Positions 23,279 through 30,546 of a DNA stretch of 41,536 bases are shown here, piece after piece (positions within the stretch are counted from its first letter, which is position 1; every line of letters starts with the position of its first letter). The stretch lies in contig CBDHHD010000008.1 of assembly GCA_965263285.1 (NCBI GenBank), positions 1 to 41,536 on the forward strand. The letters are read 5' to 3'. The stretch is from JASGCP01 sp965263285 (GTDB lineage Bacteria; Bacteroidota; Bacteroidia; Chitinophagales; Chitinophagaceae). The position numbers and the translations under genes were made by a program. The notes under the pieces are model-generated. The model searched no databases. It worked only from the letters and a program-made list of their open reading frames with translations, and had not been told where the DNA came from.

Positions 23279-23611
23279 TTAATTTTTAAAAATGTATTCT
23301 TTTTGTAATTTTTCATATTTTTTCATGTCTATATCGTGTCCTTTAATATAACCTAAGTGTTTTTTTGCAAGTCCTCTAAAATAATAAAAATGTTTACATT
23401 TTGGGTCTAACTCTATTGCTTTGTTATAGTCCTCAATTGCACCTGCATAATCTTGTAAATCATATTTTGCACCTCCTCTATTATAATAAGCTATTGCATA
23501 ATTAGGATATAACTCTATTGCCTTGTTATAGTCATCAATAGCACCTACATAATCTTTTAAAAAAACTTTATTAAGTGCTATTTCTATAAGCTCTTTAAAT
23601 TCTTGTGTCAT
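23279..23611 (-). CDS. TPR protein with two to three repeats
   Basis: A 110-residue protein with an initial helix (EFKELIEIALNKVFLKDYVG) leading into TPR units (AIDDYNKAIELYPNYAIAYY; LQDYAGAIEDYNKAIELDPK). The C-cap is more diverged here (LGYIKGHDIDMKKYEKLQKE) and is extended by five residues. Its ATG lies in the stop of the VRR-NUC gene. It belongs to the same expanded TPR family as its neighbours. Confidence 0.76.
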   Translation of the reverse strand: MTQEFKELIEIALNKVFLKDYVGAIDDYNKAIELYPNYAIAYYNRGGAKYDLQDYAGAIEDYNKAIELDPKCKHFYYFRGLAKKHLGYIKGHDIDMKKYEKLQKEYIFKN

Positions 23612-24075
23612 ATTGATGTTTTTTTTAAATTTTCATTAATAAATATTATAAAATCAAGTCTACTCCTAATAATAACATACTCACCTCTCGCCATCTCTAT
23701 ATCTCTTTGGAATTTCTTTTGTTCTTCGCTTTGCCTATCGTTTCCTGCTTTAACCTCAATAAAATAAGCAAAGCCAAGCCAAACGATTATAATATCGCTA
23801 ACTCCCTTCTGCGTATTAGAGTATGCGTATTTTATCTTGCCATTCGTTACTCCTACTGCTCTCGGGATATTGTTAACACGTATAGCCCATATACATAGCT
23901 TTTCACTGTACCAGTTACATATGTCTATTATAAATTTTGTTATCCCATTAGCAGTATCATTAGGGACACTTTTTCCTCCAAATTCTTTGTATTCAGAAGG
24001 TATATTTTTATACCTGTTATTTCGGTAATTATACGCATCTATATAGCAAGTGCGAATGTTTGTTGATAGTAGCAT
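23608..24075 (-). CDS. VRR-NUC domain nuclease
   Basis: A 155-residue protein whose C-terminal half has the VRR-NUC pattern: KGVSDIIIVWLGFAYFIEVK holds the catalytic Asp (residue 94) and the E-x-K pair (107-109). NDRQSEEQKKFQRDIEMARG with the conserved Gln follows, and then YVIIRS. These PD-(D/E)XK proteins act as structure-specific nucleases, including Holliday-junction-type activity, in phages. The N-terminal half (about 80 residues) may bind DNA. It sits between the YqaJ exonuclease and a TPR gene, consistent with a recombination or DNA-processing role. The family call is good; the exact substrate is unknown. Confidence 0.78.
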   Translation of the reverse strand: MLLSTNIRTCYIDAYNYRNNRYKNIPSEYKEFGGKSVPNDTANGITKFIIDICNWYSEKLCIWAIRVNNIPRAVGVTNGKIKYAYSNTQKGVSDIIIVWLGFAYFIEVKAGNDRQSEEQKKFQRDIEMARGEYVIIRSRLDFIIFINENLKKTSI

Positions 24076-24077
24076 GT

Positions 24078-24695
24078 CTAAAAGTCTAAAATTTTTTCGT
24101 TAATGGATTTTACTATTTCTTCTATTTTTTCAGTAGCTTTAAATATTCTTGCGCTTAAAGTCTTAATGTCCTCTTCACTAAAAGTTAATTGTTTTATAAA
24201 AACTTTGCTTTGTGATATTCTTGGGTCATAAACACATAAATTTGCAATTGATGTTGGCTCATATAAGTACGAGAACTGCATAGCAATTTGCCAATAGTAT
24301 TCAGGGTAAGACTTTTTAACATCTTCGCTACTAAGCTCTATCATTTCAATACTATTAGATGGTGAGTAAGGACACTTGATTTCGTATATTATTTTTCTAT
24401 CGTTGTCGTATGCATCAATAGTCGCACACACATAATCATCAAAGCACTGCTTTTGCTTTTCTAAATTTTCAAACTCATCTAAAATTTTTATAGCTTTACT
24501 CTCATTTTCATTTCCCCAATCTATTGCCCTGCTATTAACTTCTGGCACCGATTGCCCAGTAATCCTGCACCACGATACTTCTCGGATATAAGTCTTTGCT
24601 GTTTCGGTTTCAAGTCCTTTGGCGCCCATTAGCTTGTATACACTTGAAGCTGTTATTTTTCCTATCCTATTTTTTTGTAATTGTTCGTTAAGCAT
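24078..24695 (-). CDS. YqaJ-like viral recombinase exonuclease
   Basis: A 205-residue protein of the lambda-exonuclease/YqaJ class. Motifs in order: RIGKITASSVYKLMG (10-24), WGNENESKAI (60-69), the catalytic ATIDAYD with Asp94, YEIKCPY with Glu105 and Lys107, and YYWQIAMQFSYL (about 132-143). It should degrade one strand of dsDNA ends to expose ssDNA for annealing. The annealing protein at 25869-26522 and the SSB-like protein complete a two-component recombination system. The start MLNEQLQKNRIGK is normal for the family. The gene is two bases from the VRR-NUC gene. Confidence 0.8.
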   Translation of the reverse strand: MLNEQLQKNRIGKITASSVYKLMGAKGLETETAKTYIREVSWCRITGQSVPEVNSRAIDWGNENESKAIKILDEFENLEKQKQCFDDYVCATIDAYDNDRKIIYEIKCPYSPSNSIEMIELSSEDVKKSYPEYYWQIAMQFSYLYEPTSIANLCVYDPRISQSKVFIKQLTFSEEDIKTLSARIFKATEKIEEIVKSINEKILDF

Positions 24696-24697
24696 AT

Positions 24698-25204
24698 TTA
24701 TTTATGTTTTTTGTAAAGTAATTTTAATTCGTCTATAAATTCTTCCTTTGTATTAAGGATTTTAACATAATTTGTCGCCCTAATACAATAATAGTAAAAG
24801 CTTTTTGCTTGTGTAACTCTATAACTGATTGTCATACAATAGTCATTGCCTTTTTTAGAATTTCCATCGCCATTGTATAAAATTTGAGTCTCGTCTTCAT
24901 ATATCCATTTGGCAGGATATACTTGTTTGATTTCTTCTAATAATTCTATAACACTATTTGGTTCTTTTTTATTTTTATGATCGTGAGAATAAAATTTTTT
25001 TAAAGCCATTAGCAAATCCTTTTTTTCTGGCAAATTAAAACTAAATCCTGTGCAATACAATAAATAGCCACTTTGTAATTTAGATATGTGATAATCAACA
25101 CTATCTAATTGATTTGCAAATCTATTATATATTAATTTCTCCTCTTCATCATAACGCCAGTCAGCAGGATACACTTTTTTAACTTCTTCCAATAATTCTT
25201 TCAT
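24698..25204 (-). CDS. Hypothetical protein with two tandem copies of one domain
   Basis: A 168-residue protein in which residues 1-75 and 88-168 are diverged copies. Each starts with ELLEEVKKVYPADWRYDEEE or ELLEEIKQVYPAKWIYEDET and continues with a beta region and a C-terminal helix (KDLLMALKKFYS; EEFIDELKLLYKKH). The domain is alpha-beta-alpha and about 80 residues long. No known family is recognised. It is placed between the exonuclease and a TPR gene, so a part in recombination, or inhibition of a host factor, is possible. The duplication is clear. Confidence 0.65.
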   Translation of the reverse strand: MKELLEEVKKVYPADWRYDEEEKLIYNRFANQLDSVDYHISKLQSGYLLYCTGFSFNLPEKKDLLMALKKFYSHDHKNKKEPNSVIELLEEIKQVYPAKWIYEDETQILYNGDGNSKKGNDYCMTISYRVTQAKSFYYYCIRATNYVKILNTKEEFIDELKLLYKKHK

Positions 25205-25205
25205 T

Positions 25206-25862
25206 TTAATTGTTTTTTAAATTATGGAATTGTCTAATGTCATTAATATATCCTTCCAAATCTCCTAAAGCATTTTTAGCATTTGCAATATAATAATAAA
25301 CATACCTGTCTTTTATATCTAATTCTATTGCCTTATCAAAATTTTCAATAGCTTTTTTGTAATCCTTTAACTCAAAGTATATTATTCCTATATTATAATA
25401 ACAAATTTCTTTATTTTTGTTTGAATCTATTGATAGTTTGTAATTGCTTATGGCATCATCATATCTATTTAAATTTTTATATGACTCTGCAATTAAAAAA
25501 TAAATGTCTTCATCAATAATATTTAACTCTATTGCTTTTTTAAAACATGTAATTGCAACATCTTCGTATCTTTTCATTTTTTGCAAAACTACTCCTTTAC
25601 GATAGTAATAAAGAGCAACTTGATCATCTTCTTTAATTGCAAGATTAAAATACTCTATTGCATCTTCTAATCGGTTTAAATTTTCAAAACAAACACCGAT
25701 TTTAAAATGAATGTGAGGATTGCTGTTTTTATTTTCCAATTCAATTATTTTCTTGTAATCTCCAATTGCTCCTGCATAATCTTTAAAATTGATAAAGAAG
25801 TCAATTCTATTGTTGTAACATCTTACTATTTCTTCAGTAAGGTTTCTATGTATTGTTGTCAT
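25206..25862 (-). CDS. Diverged TPR protein with about six repeats
   Basis: A 218-residue TPR protein whose units are less alike than in its paralogues (YAGAIGDYKKIIELENKNSN; LEDAIEYFNLAIKEDDQ; YDDAISNYKLSIDSNKN; YKKAIENFDKAIELDIKD). It keeps the family C-cap in altered form, LGDLEGYINDIRQFHNLKNN. The greater divergence suggests it is an older member of the array. No other domain is visible. It lies between the duplicated-domain gene and the annealing protein gene. Confidence 0.76.
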   Translation of the reverse strand: MTTIHRNLTEEIVRCYNNRIDFFINFKDYAGAIGDYKKIIELENKNSNPHIHFKIGVCFENLNRLEDAIEYFNLAIKEDDQVALYYYRKGVVLQKMKRYEDVAITCFKKAIELNIIDEDIYFLIAESYKNLNRYDDAISNYKLSIDSNKNKEICYYNIGIIYFELKDYKKAIENFDKAIELDIKDRYVYYYIANAKNALGDLEGYINDIRQFHNLKNN

Positions 25863-25868
25863 GTTTTT

Positions 25869-26522
25869 TTAATTTTTATTATTTAAAATTTCTTCTTTTT
25901 TAATTGTAAAGAATTTTTTCAATTCCTTCTGCTTTTCAGCAGTTAATTTCTTATACAAATTATTTAGCCCCTCCGTAGTTGTCTGTAACATAACATGCGC
26001 TGCAGTAATTTCTTCTTCCTGCTTTGTAGTAGCAGGTACAAGTGTTACTGGTTTATTATTGTTAACCTGTTGTGTTGATTTAACCTCTGTATATTTAATA
26101 TCTTCAACTTCGCTCTCATCTAACAAACCGAGTCCGACTGCACCTATTACTGCTCTTCTTTTTGCCTTAGTTGTGGCTTTCATGATTGCATTAGATAGAG
26201 CTTCGCCTTTTACCGATTCTATATTAACGCATCCTATATTTTCGTTTATTACGCCATTTGGCATTGTAACAGTTGCCTTTACAATGCAAATACCATTAAC
26301 AAAGGAAGGGTCTGACACACTAACCTTCATCTTATGATTGAAGATTAATTGCTCACTACCTGCCCTATTAATATAGGGTATAGTGCCAACTTTTTGGAAA
26401 CTTATAAAGCTTATGGGTGCCATTAAAGGATCCATCTTGTACTTTTCGCAAACTTGTATTGCCCAAGTGTTTTGCTCTTGCTCGTTTAGAGCAGATAAAT
26501 TAACCATTAATTTATTTTCCAT
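25869..26522 (-). CDS. Single-strand annealing recombinase-like protein
   Basis: A 217-residue protein with the signature region EALSNAIMKATTKAKRRAVI followed by GAVGLGLLDESEVED, seen in phage ssDNA-annealing proteins of the RecT/Erf/Rad52-like groups. The N-terminal half (WAIQVCEKYKMDPLMAPISF; KVGTIPYINRAGSEQLI) fits this class. The C-terminal 70 residues are Thr/Gln/Lys-rich and helical and may be a protein-binding tail. Together with the YqaJ exonuclease and SSB-like protein it should catalyse strand annealing, recombination and possibly circularisation. Which superfamily it belongs to cannot be decided by eye. Confidence 0.68.
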   Translation of the reverse strand: MENKLMVNLSALNEQEQNTWAIQVCEKYKMDPLMAPISFISFQKVGTIPYINRAGSEQLIFNHKMKVSVSDPSFVNGICIVKATVTMPNGVINENIGCVNIESVKGEALSNAIMKATTKAKRRAVIGAVGLGLLDESEVEDIKYTEVKSTQQVNNNKPVTLVPATTKQEEEITAAHVMLQTTTEGLNNLYKKLTAEKQKELKKFFTIKKEEILNNKN

Positions 26523-26539
26523 GTTGTTTTTTTTAATTG

Positions 26540-26812
26540 TTATAATTCTATTTTAAATCTTCGCAAATTTCTTTTAATCTCTTTCACTGCCGTGCCTATG
26601 TTATCAAGCTCCGCATATTTAGCATCTAACTCTATTGCCTTAGTATAGTCCGCAATTGCGCCGATATAGTCTTCTAAGCAAGATTTTAGAATTCCTCTAC
26701 GATTGTAGAGTGATGGATTTTCCCTGTCAGCATAAATTTCTTTCGTTATTCTGCTTATAATTTTTAAATTTTTATTTCTTTCTCTGTTTTGTATCTTTTC
26801 TAATATGGTCAT
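26540..26812 (-). CDS. Short TPR protein with altered ends
   Basis: A 90-residue protein: a basic N-terminal helix (ILEKIQNRERNKNLKIISRI), a single clear TPR unit (CLEDYIGAIADYTKAIELDA), and an unrelated basic C-terminus (VKEIKRNLRRFKIEL) instead of the usual C-cap. It may be a degraded or recombined family member in which one TPR cassette joined other sequence. The reading frame is intact. Confidence 0.62.
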   Translation of the reverse strand: MTILEKIQNRERNKNLKIISRITKEIYADRENPSLYNRRGILKSCLEDYIGAIADYTKAIELDAKYAELDNIGTAVKEIKRNLRRFKIEL

Positions 26813-26825
26813 GATATTTATTTTT

Positions 26826-27746
26826 TTAATTGTTATTTAATTTAACTCTTGATATTGCCTGCCTTCTCTTAGGAATAAAAGCAGTATTAGTAGTAGTAGT
26901 AGGAGTAGTAGGAGTAGTGGCAGTATTAGCAGCAGTGGCCTTAGCAGTGGCCTTTTTAGGCTTAATGTCTCTAAGAACAACACCAAGAGAACCGAAATCT
27001 TGATCATTGTTATCTGCGAACGCATCAATGATAATCTGCCCGTCTCTTGTGTCAATTGCCTCTTGTATTGTATTTCTAACACTGATAACATAATTAAGCC
27101 ACTCGCCCCTTCCATTGTCACAACTTGGGTCATTGTGCATATCGTCAAGAATTTGTTGTAAGTCTTTAATTTGCATGTTGGTTAAATTTTTAATTTTTTG
27201 TAATTTTTCATATTTTTGCATGTCGTTATTATATCCGTCAACATCACCTAATCTATTTTTTGCAATTCCTCTACCTAAATAAGCGTCTGCGTCATTATGA
27301 TTTAATTCTATTAACTTATTAAAGTCTGCAATAGCACCAGCATAGTCTTGTAATTTATTTTTTGCATTTCCTCTATTATAATAAGCGTATTCGTAATTAG
27401 GGTTTAATTCTATTGCTTTGTTAAAGTCTAAAATAGCACCGTAATAGTCTTTTAAATTATTTTTTGCATTTCCTCTATTATTATAAAAGTATGCATCATT
27501 AGGATTTAACTCTATTGATTTGTTATAGTCTAAAATAGCTCCGTCATAGTCTTGTAAATCATATTTTGCATTTCCTCTATTATAATAAAAGTATGCGTCA
27601 TTAGTATGCTTAATCTTGTTCACAACACCAAGAGCGCCATAGCTCTCATTTTCGTAATCACCGTTATCATAACATGACTCATTTTCCTCAATGTTTGATA
27701 TTACTTTTTTAAGTTCTGATATTTGGTTTAGTGTTAACTTTTTCAT
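26826..27746 (-). CDS. TPR block set between two halves of another duplicated domain
   Basis: A 306-residue protein from the ATG at 27746; an in-frame ATG 25 codons upstream is less likely because it overlaps the preceding gene. Residues 1-48 (LTLNQISELKKVISNIEENE, ESCYDNGD, GALGVVNKIK) resemble the C-terminal domain at about 185-262 (LTNMQIKDLQQILDDMHNDP, SCDNGRGEW, GSLGVVLRDIK). Between them lie four TPR units and the family C-cap (LGDVDGYNNDMQKYEKLQKI). The end is a Thr/Ala/Pro-rich linker with a basic tail (IPKRRQAISRVKLNN). The pattern suggests a TPR cassette inserted between two copies of a non-TPR domain. Function unknown. Confidence 0.68.
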   Translation of the reverse strand: MKKLTLNQISELKKVISNIEENESCYDNGDYENESYGALGVVNKIKHTNDAYFYYNRGNAKYDLQDYDGAILDYNKSIELNPNDAYFYNNRGNAKNNLKDYYGAILDFNKAIELNPNYEYAYYNRGNAKNKLQDYAGAIADFNKLIELNHNDADAYLGRGIAKNRLGDVDGYNNDMQKYEKLQKIKNLTNMQIKDLQQILDDMHNDPSCDNGRGEWLNYVISVRNTIQEAIDTRDGQIIIDAFADNNDQDFGSLGVVLRDIKPKKATAKATAANTATTPTTPTTTTNTAFIPKRRQAISRVKLNNN

Positions 27747-27777
27747 TTTTTTTATTTTTTTTAATTTTAGAAAATTT

Positions 27778-28074
27778 TTATTTAATATTTTTGTGCATAA
27801 AGTATCCATAATTGTTGGCATCTATATACTCTTTGTCGTCATTTATAAATCCTTTTTTTTCTAAAAAGTTTGCCCACCTATCAACATCTACCCCGCCACC
27901 AAAATTCATAGCGAATAATTCAATTCTTTTGCCTTTGAATTTTTCAAAGAAAATGTCAAGAGCTTTGGAAACATTACCCTTTCCTTTTTCATTACTTTTA
28001 ATTTGATGAACGATAATTATGTTATCGTTTTCCTCACTCTCTTCGTAATTGAAATAAACATTATTGATATTCAT
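27778..28074 (-). CDS. Small GNAT-like protein, first gene of the main leftward operon
   Basis: A 98-residue protein from the ATG at 28074; upstream in-frame ATGs lie before the promoter and are rejected. The segment SNEKGKGNVSKALDIFFEKF resembles the acetyl-CoA-binding loop and helix of GNAT enzymes, and IELFAMNF...DRWANFLEKKGFI resembles the end of the GNAT core. It is much shorter than a full GNAT domain, so it could be a minimal or partial acetyltransferase, or only a similar fold. It has its own promoter cassette 44 bases upstream and leads the long operon of TPR and recombination genes. Confidence 0.5.
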   Translation of the reverse strand: MNINNVYFNYEESEENDNIIIVHQIKSNEKGKGNVSKALDIFFEKFKGKRIELFAMNFGGGVDVDRWANFLEKKGFINDDKEYIDANNYGYFMHKNIK

Positions 28075-28117
28075 TTTTTTTAATTTTTTAAATTTGTAAA
28101 TTATTAAATTCGCAACA

Positions 28118-28125
28118 CAAAGATA
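28118..28125 (-). promoter_or_regulatory. Minus-strand promoter element TATCTTTG for the main leftward operon
   Basis: Reads TATCTTTG on the minus strand, 44 bases before the ATG at 28074. A TTTGG lies about 21 bases further upstream as a possible -33 box. Direct repeats TTAACAAAAGA and TTAACAAAGA follow upstream and may be operators. The whole arrangement is duplicated before the TPR gene at 28251-28676. Confidence 0.65.
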
Positions 28126-28242
28126 CAACATTTTTTTAAACTTTTCCAAATATTCTTTGTTAATCTTTTGTTAAAGTTTGGAAGCCCTTGATTTCATTGA
28201 GTTTGCGGGCATAAAAAAAATTATTTTATTGTATATTTTTTT
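28118..28242. repeat. Promoter cassette, direct repeat copy 1 (about 125 bp)
   Basis: Nearly identical to 28718-28845 apart from scattered substitutions and one-base indels. It contains, on the minus strand, a GCCC...GGGC inverted pair with CAAACTCAATGAAATCAAGG-type sequence, two TTAACAAA repeats, a -33-like TTTGG and a -7 element. The two copies flank one TPR gene. Confidence 0.85.
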
Positions 28243-28250
28243 AATTTTTA

Positions 28251-28676
28251 TTAATGTTTTTTTGCTTCGTTTATAAAGTAAGAAGCATAATCGTAATCAG
28301 AATTTAATTCTATTGCTTTGTTAAGGTCTGCAATAGCACCAGCATAGTCTTCTAAATAATATTTTGCAACTCCTCTATTCTTATAAGCGTCTTCGTAATT
28401 AGAATTTAATTCTATTGCTTTGTTATAGTCCGCAATAGCACCAGAATAATCTTGTAAATCAGATTTTACAAGTCCTCTACTATTATAAGCCTCTGTGTAT
28501 CTAGGATTTAATTCTATTGCCTTAGTATAGTCTGCAATAGTACCTTTATAGTCTTTGAAATAATATTTTGAGTTCCCCCTGATATAATAAGAATTTGCAT
28601 CTTTTTTGTTCTTATCTATTTTTTTATTTGCAAAAGTAATTCTATTTTGAAAGTAAGTTGAATTTAAATTTTTCAT
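28251..28676 (-). CDS. TPR protein with three to four repeats, between promoter cassettes
   Basis: A 141-residue protein with a basic N-terminal helix (NRITFANKKIDKNKKDANSY) and three well-conserved TPR units (YKGTIADYTKAIELNPRYTE; YSGAIADYNKAIELNSNYED; YAGAIADLNKAIELNSDYDY). It ends YFINEAKKH and lacks the 'GD.DGY' C-cap of its paralogues. It is flanked by the two about 125-bp direct repeats and has its own promoter. The segment looks like a separate, possibly early-expressed, copy of the TPR family. Confidence 0.76.
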   Translation of the reverse strand: MKNLNSTYFQNRITFANKKIDKNKKDANSYYIRGNSKYYFKDYKGTIADYTKAIELNPRYTEAYNSRGLVKSDLQDYSGAIADYNKAIELNSNYEDAYKNRGVAKYYLEDYAGAIADLNKAIELNSDYDYASYFINEAKKH

Positions 28677-28717
28677 TTTTATTTTTTTTAATTTTTATTA
28701 ATAATTAATTTTACACT

Positions 28718-28845
28718 GCAAATATACAACTTTTTTTTATACTTTTCCAAATTTTCTTTGTTAATCTTTTGTTAAAGTTTGAAAACCCTTGATTTCATTG
28801 AGTTTGCGGGCATAAAAAAAATTATTTTTATTGTATATTTTTTTT
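28718..28845. repeat. Promoter cassette, direct repeat copy 2 (about 125 bp)
   Basis: Second copy of the element at 28118-28242. Its far end overlaps the last codons and the stop of the helicase gene. Homologous recombination between the copies would delete the TPR gene between them. Confidence 0.85.
28719..28726 (-). promoter_or_regulatory. Minus-strand promoter element TATATTTG for the TPR gene at 28251
   Basis: TATATTTG matches TAnnTTTG and lies 43 bases before the TPR ATG at 28676, at the same place in the repeat as the TATCTTTG of copy 1. The upstream TTAACAAA repeats are kept. Confidence 0.6.
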
Positions 28846-30297
28846 GAAAATAAAAATTCTTTTTGAATTACGAGATGGTCTGTGCGATATCATGCCCGTA
28901 ATAATTTGAACTTTTTTAGAAAAATAATTTATTTGAATCACACTATGATTCAAATTATTACACCAAGCAACAAATAAATGATAAGCCTCTTCTATTGTCA
29001 TGTTTTCTTTTATTTTTTCGTTAACCCACTCAATAAACTCAACCCCGTAACTACCAGCCGTTGAGATATCATTTTGCGACTTAATTACCTCAGTATTAAA
29101 ATCTTGCTTTATTTCGTAATTACAGTCATCAACAAAAAGACAAATACATTTGATAATAAAAGAGTAAAACCTGTTTTTTTCGTCGTTATCCCACTCGTCA
29201 ATAAAAACACAACCAAACTCATCCAAAGGAGTATGCTCAACACTAAAATAATCACTCATCACTAATTTAATTACCCTCGCCGAAGCACTACCGCTATCTA
29301 TCTTAATAGGCCTATTAGAAGTTAAAACAAACTTAGGACAACCATCTATCTCTAACCTGTTTTTATTCTTACTCTCTACGGTGATTGCATCCTGAGTTAT
29401 TGAACTAAATAACCCCTCCATATCAAAACTACGAGCCACATCATCAATAAACACGCATGGACTTTTTTTGTACTCATAACCTGAAAATTTAAACCGATTA
29501 TCAAAGGTAAACTCTTTGCCATTTATATAAAAACTATTTAGCATTTTAGACTTAATAAGAGTATTGATAAGCAAACTCTTACCCCTCCTCCCATCTGTGC
29601 TATTATTGTCGTTTGATGCTTGGTCTTCAATTATCACTAACTTATTAAAAAATTTCATCTTCGCAGAACTACACAAATAGCCAATAGTTACCTTCGCAAG
29701 ATAACTATCAATAAAAGCCTTATCTATGAAACGCTCAAAAATTGAAATCTTATCATCTAAATACTCAAACTCATTATTTATTATCTTGTTTTTATTTATT
29801 ATTATTTTTTCTTTTTTGTCTTCTACATCTACAATAGTATTGTTAAACACTATGTAATCAGTTGCCGGCTTAATAACTAATTCACCTGGTAACGAAGGGA
29901 AATAAATAGAATACTCACGCACACCAGCTAACGACTCTATTTTCTTAATACATTCACTTGTTTTCTTATCTAACGGAAAGCTTAACAGCAACTTTAAGAA
30001 ATCTTCAATAATTTCAATAAATCCAACAAACTCGTAAAATTTTTCGTCTAAAAAACGAACTATTATTAACGAGTCTAACTTATATATTTTATTAGTCGCA
30101 CAATACACTTGCATTAACGAACTCCTCGTTATATTTTCAGTGCCTTTTATATATGTATAAATTTTGCTTTTTTCGTCGTTATCTGATAATAACGAAGTTT
30201 TAGGTGTATCGGTTTTTTTTTCAATAGCAACAGAATTTTTTATTTGTTCAACCATTATATTTTCTATTTCTAATTGGGTATATTTTTGATTATCCAT
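28828..30297 (-). CDS. Replicative SF3/D5-like helicase
   Basis: A 489-residue protein from the ATG at 30297; 37 extra upstream codons are open but AT-rich and look like leader. The ATPase core has a Walker A-type DGRRGKSLL (236-241 for GRRGKS), Walker B CVFIDDV (281-287), sensor VLTSNRPI (325-331) and a possible Arg finger in SASARVIKLV. This order fits SF3/D5-type phage replicative helicases. The N-terminal 200 residues show no clear primase motif. The C-terminus resembles a winged-helix domain (VEFIEWVNEKIKENMTIEEA). Next to it is the GC-rich inverted repeat, the likely origin, so it probably acts there as initiator or helicase. Confidence 0.75.
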   Translation of the reverse strand: MDNQKYTQLEIENIMVEQIKNSVAIEKKTDTPKTSLLSDNDEKSKIYTYIKGTENITRSSLMQVYCATNKIYKLDSLIIVRFLDEKFYEFVGFIEIIEDFLKLLLSFPLDKKTSECIKKIESLAGVREYSIYFPSLPGELVIKPATDYIVFNNTIVDVEDKKEKIIINKNKIINNEFEYLDDKISIFERFIDKAFIDSYLAKVTIGYLCSSAKMKFFNKLVIIEDQASNDNNSTDGRRGKSLLINTLIKSKMLNSFYINGKEFTFDNRFKFSGYEYKKSPCVFIDDVARSFDMEGLFSSITQDAITVESKNKNRLEIDGCPKFVLTSNRPIKIDSGSASARVIKLVMSDYFSVEHTPLDEFGCVFIDEWDNDEKNRFYSFIIKCICLFVDDCNYEIKQDFNTEVIKSQNDISTAGSYGVEFIEWVNEKIKENMTIEEAYHLFVAWCNNLNHSVIQINYFSKKVQIITGMISHRPSRNSKRIFIFKKNIQ

Positions 30298-30359
30298 ATT
30301 TTTTTTAATTTTGAGAGTTGCGAAAATAATAAAAAAAATGTAAATTAAAAAAAATTTTG

Positions 30360-30367
30360 TATTTTTG
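30360..30367 (+). promoter_or_regulatory. Possible promoter element TATTTTTG pointing rightward
   Basis: Matches TAnnTTTG on the plus strand. About 40 bases downstream lies a strong terminator-type hairpin, so transcription from it would give an RNA of only about 60-65 bases. Chance matches are common in AT-rich DNA, so confidence is low. Confidence 0.3.
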
Positions 30368-30406
30368 TGATTAATAGTATAACCGATATTTTTTTTAATT
30401 TTATAC

Positions 30407-30436
30407 ACTCCTCTTTTCTAAGAGGAGTTTTTTTTG
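30407..30436 (+). terminator. Hairpin terminator with T8 run
   Basis: Stem ACTCCTCTT / AAGAGGAGT (9 bp, loop TTCT) followed by eight T on the plus strand: a canonical intrinsic terminator for rightward transcription. It lies upstream of the leftward helicase gene, where no rightward gene ends. Confidence 0.65.
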
Positions 30437-30546
30437 TCCATTTTTTTAATATATATAAATAATTGTTAAAAAAACTATAAAATGCGTAATTTTTAAAGAA
30501 AATAATAATATGTTAATTAAATGTTATCGTGTTAAAGGAAAAATAT

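Noticed and set aside
26837..27148. Alternative minus-strand frame with a Leu-rich tail inside the TPR-insertion gene
   Set aside because: Its poly-Leu end is a frame-shifted reading of the Thr/Ala/Pro linker codons; the TPR frame is the real one.
22201..27600. Regularly spaced about 102-bp repeats that could suggest a CRISPR or satellite array
   Set aside because: The repeats are in frame, encode 34-residue TPR units with family consensus, and lack constant short repeats separated by unrelated spacers.
28178..28212. GCCCTTGATTTCATTGAG... as a tRNA 3' end or attachment core
   Set aside because: It occurs twice as part of a promoter cassette, no tRNA body precedes it and no integrase gene is present in the window.
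30298..30408. 37-codon N-terminal extension of the helicase
   Set aside because: It is low-complexity Lys/Ile/Phe sequence of AT-rich leader DNA and reaches into the terminator hairpin; the ATG at 30297 gives a normal start.
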